In this document: one piece after another, positions 63,984-64,000 of the stretch
Layout of the letters: every line of letters starts with the position of its first letter
How positions within the stretch are numbered: position 1 is the stretch's first letter
Assembly (NCBI GenBank): GCA_963794165.1
Contig: CAWCCT010000012.1
Coordinates: 930,001 to 994,000 of the forward strand
Length of the DNA: 64,000 nt
From: PALSA-350 sp963794165
GTDB lineage: Bacteria; Acidobacteriota; Terriglobia; Terriglobales; Acidobacteriaceae
Direction: 5' to 3'
The notes under the pieces: model-generated
What the model was told of the DNA's origin: nothing
Seen by the model: only the letters and a program-made list of their open reading frames with translations
Databases searched by the model: none
Translations under genes and position numbers: made by a program

Positions 63984-64000
63984 ATAATTCCTTTGCAATG

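Overview
The window looks like chromosomal DNA of an Acidobacteriota member, probably class Terriglobia. This is inferred from the gene set: a decaheme cytochrome/outer-membrane barrel pair, a Rieske/cytochrome b complex with a fused cytochrome c tail, a SYLF protein, UPF0182, a type III proton ATPase, paired universal stress proteins, and dispersed palindromic repeats. There is no rRNA, so the placement rests on protein resemblance only.

Layout. 1-2.7 kb: mannose operon (ManA, HAD phosphomannomutase-like, GH130). 2.8-10.8 kb: small His-rich membrane protein, YihY-like protein, sugar transporter, GH15 glucoamylase and a frameshifted UPF0182 gene. 11.4-17.7 kb: SYLF protein, a small membrane protein, then a HAD - phosphoketolase - class I aldolase (frameshifted) - triosephosphate isomerase operon. 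17.8-21.8 kb: small unknown proteins and broken genes (desaturase, nitroreductase, multiheme cytochrome). 21.9-27.5 kb: one co-directional set for cytochrome b/c, Rieske protein, cytochrome c, a porin-like barrel and a decaheme cytochrome, a plausible route for electrons from quinol to the outside of the cell. 27.9-38.4 kb: two tandem-Usp proteins, proton ATPase, a response regulator, a Crp/Fnr regulator, a stomatin-like protein and a stress-type membrane protein. 38.6-46.3 kb: decayed genes, an IS6-family element beside a truncated antirestriction gene, a LysR regulator, and an excisionase/integrase pair next to tRNA-Cys. 46.3-64 kb: more ordinary genes (peroxiredoxin, ABC ATPase, tRNA-Gly, second tRNA-Cys, M1 peptidase, SelO, hydrolases, a large surface lipoprotein) separated by repeats.

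The main discovery candidate is a shared 16-bp operator, TGAGCA-N4-TGNNCA, with Crp/Fnr spacing. Clear or near-clear copies lie upstream of the phosphoketolase operon, the electron-conduit operon, the stress-protein operon, the nitroreductase, two membrane-protein genes and the crp/fnr gene itself. This suggests one autoregulated regulon joining sugar breakdown, respiration to an outside acceptor and stress survival. The regulator lacks the cysteines of FNR and the usual cAMP contact pair of CRP, so its signal is unknown.

About ten frameshifts or nonsense changes lie between 9 and 43 kb and I found none outside it. Either this island is decaying or the assembly has local indel errors; the two cannot be separated from sequence alone.
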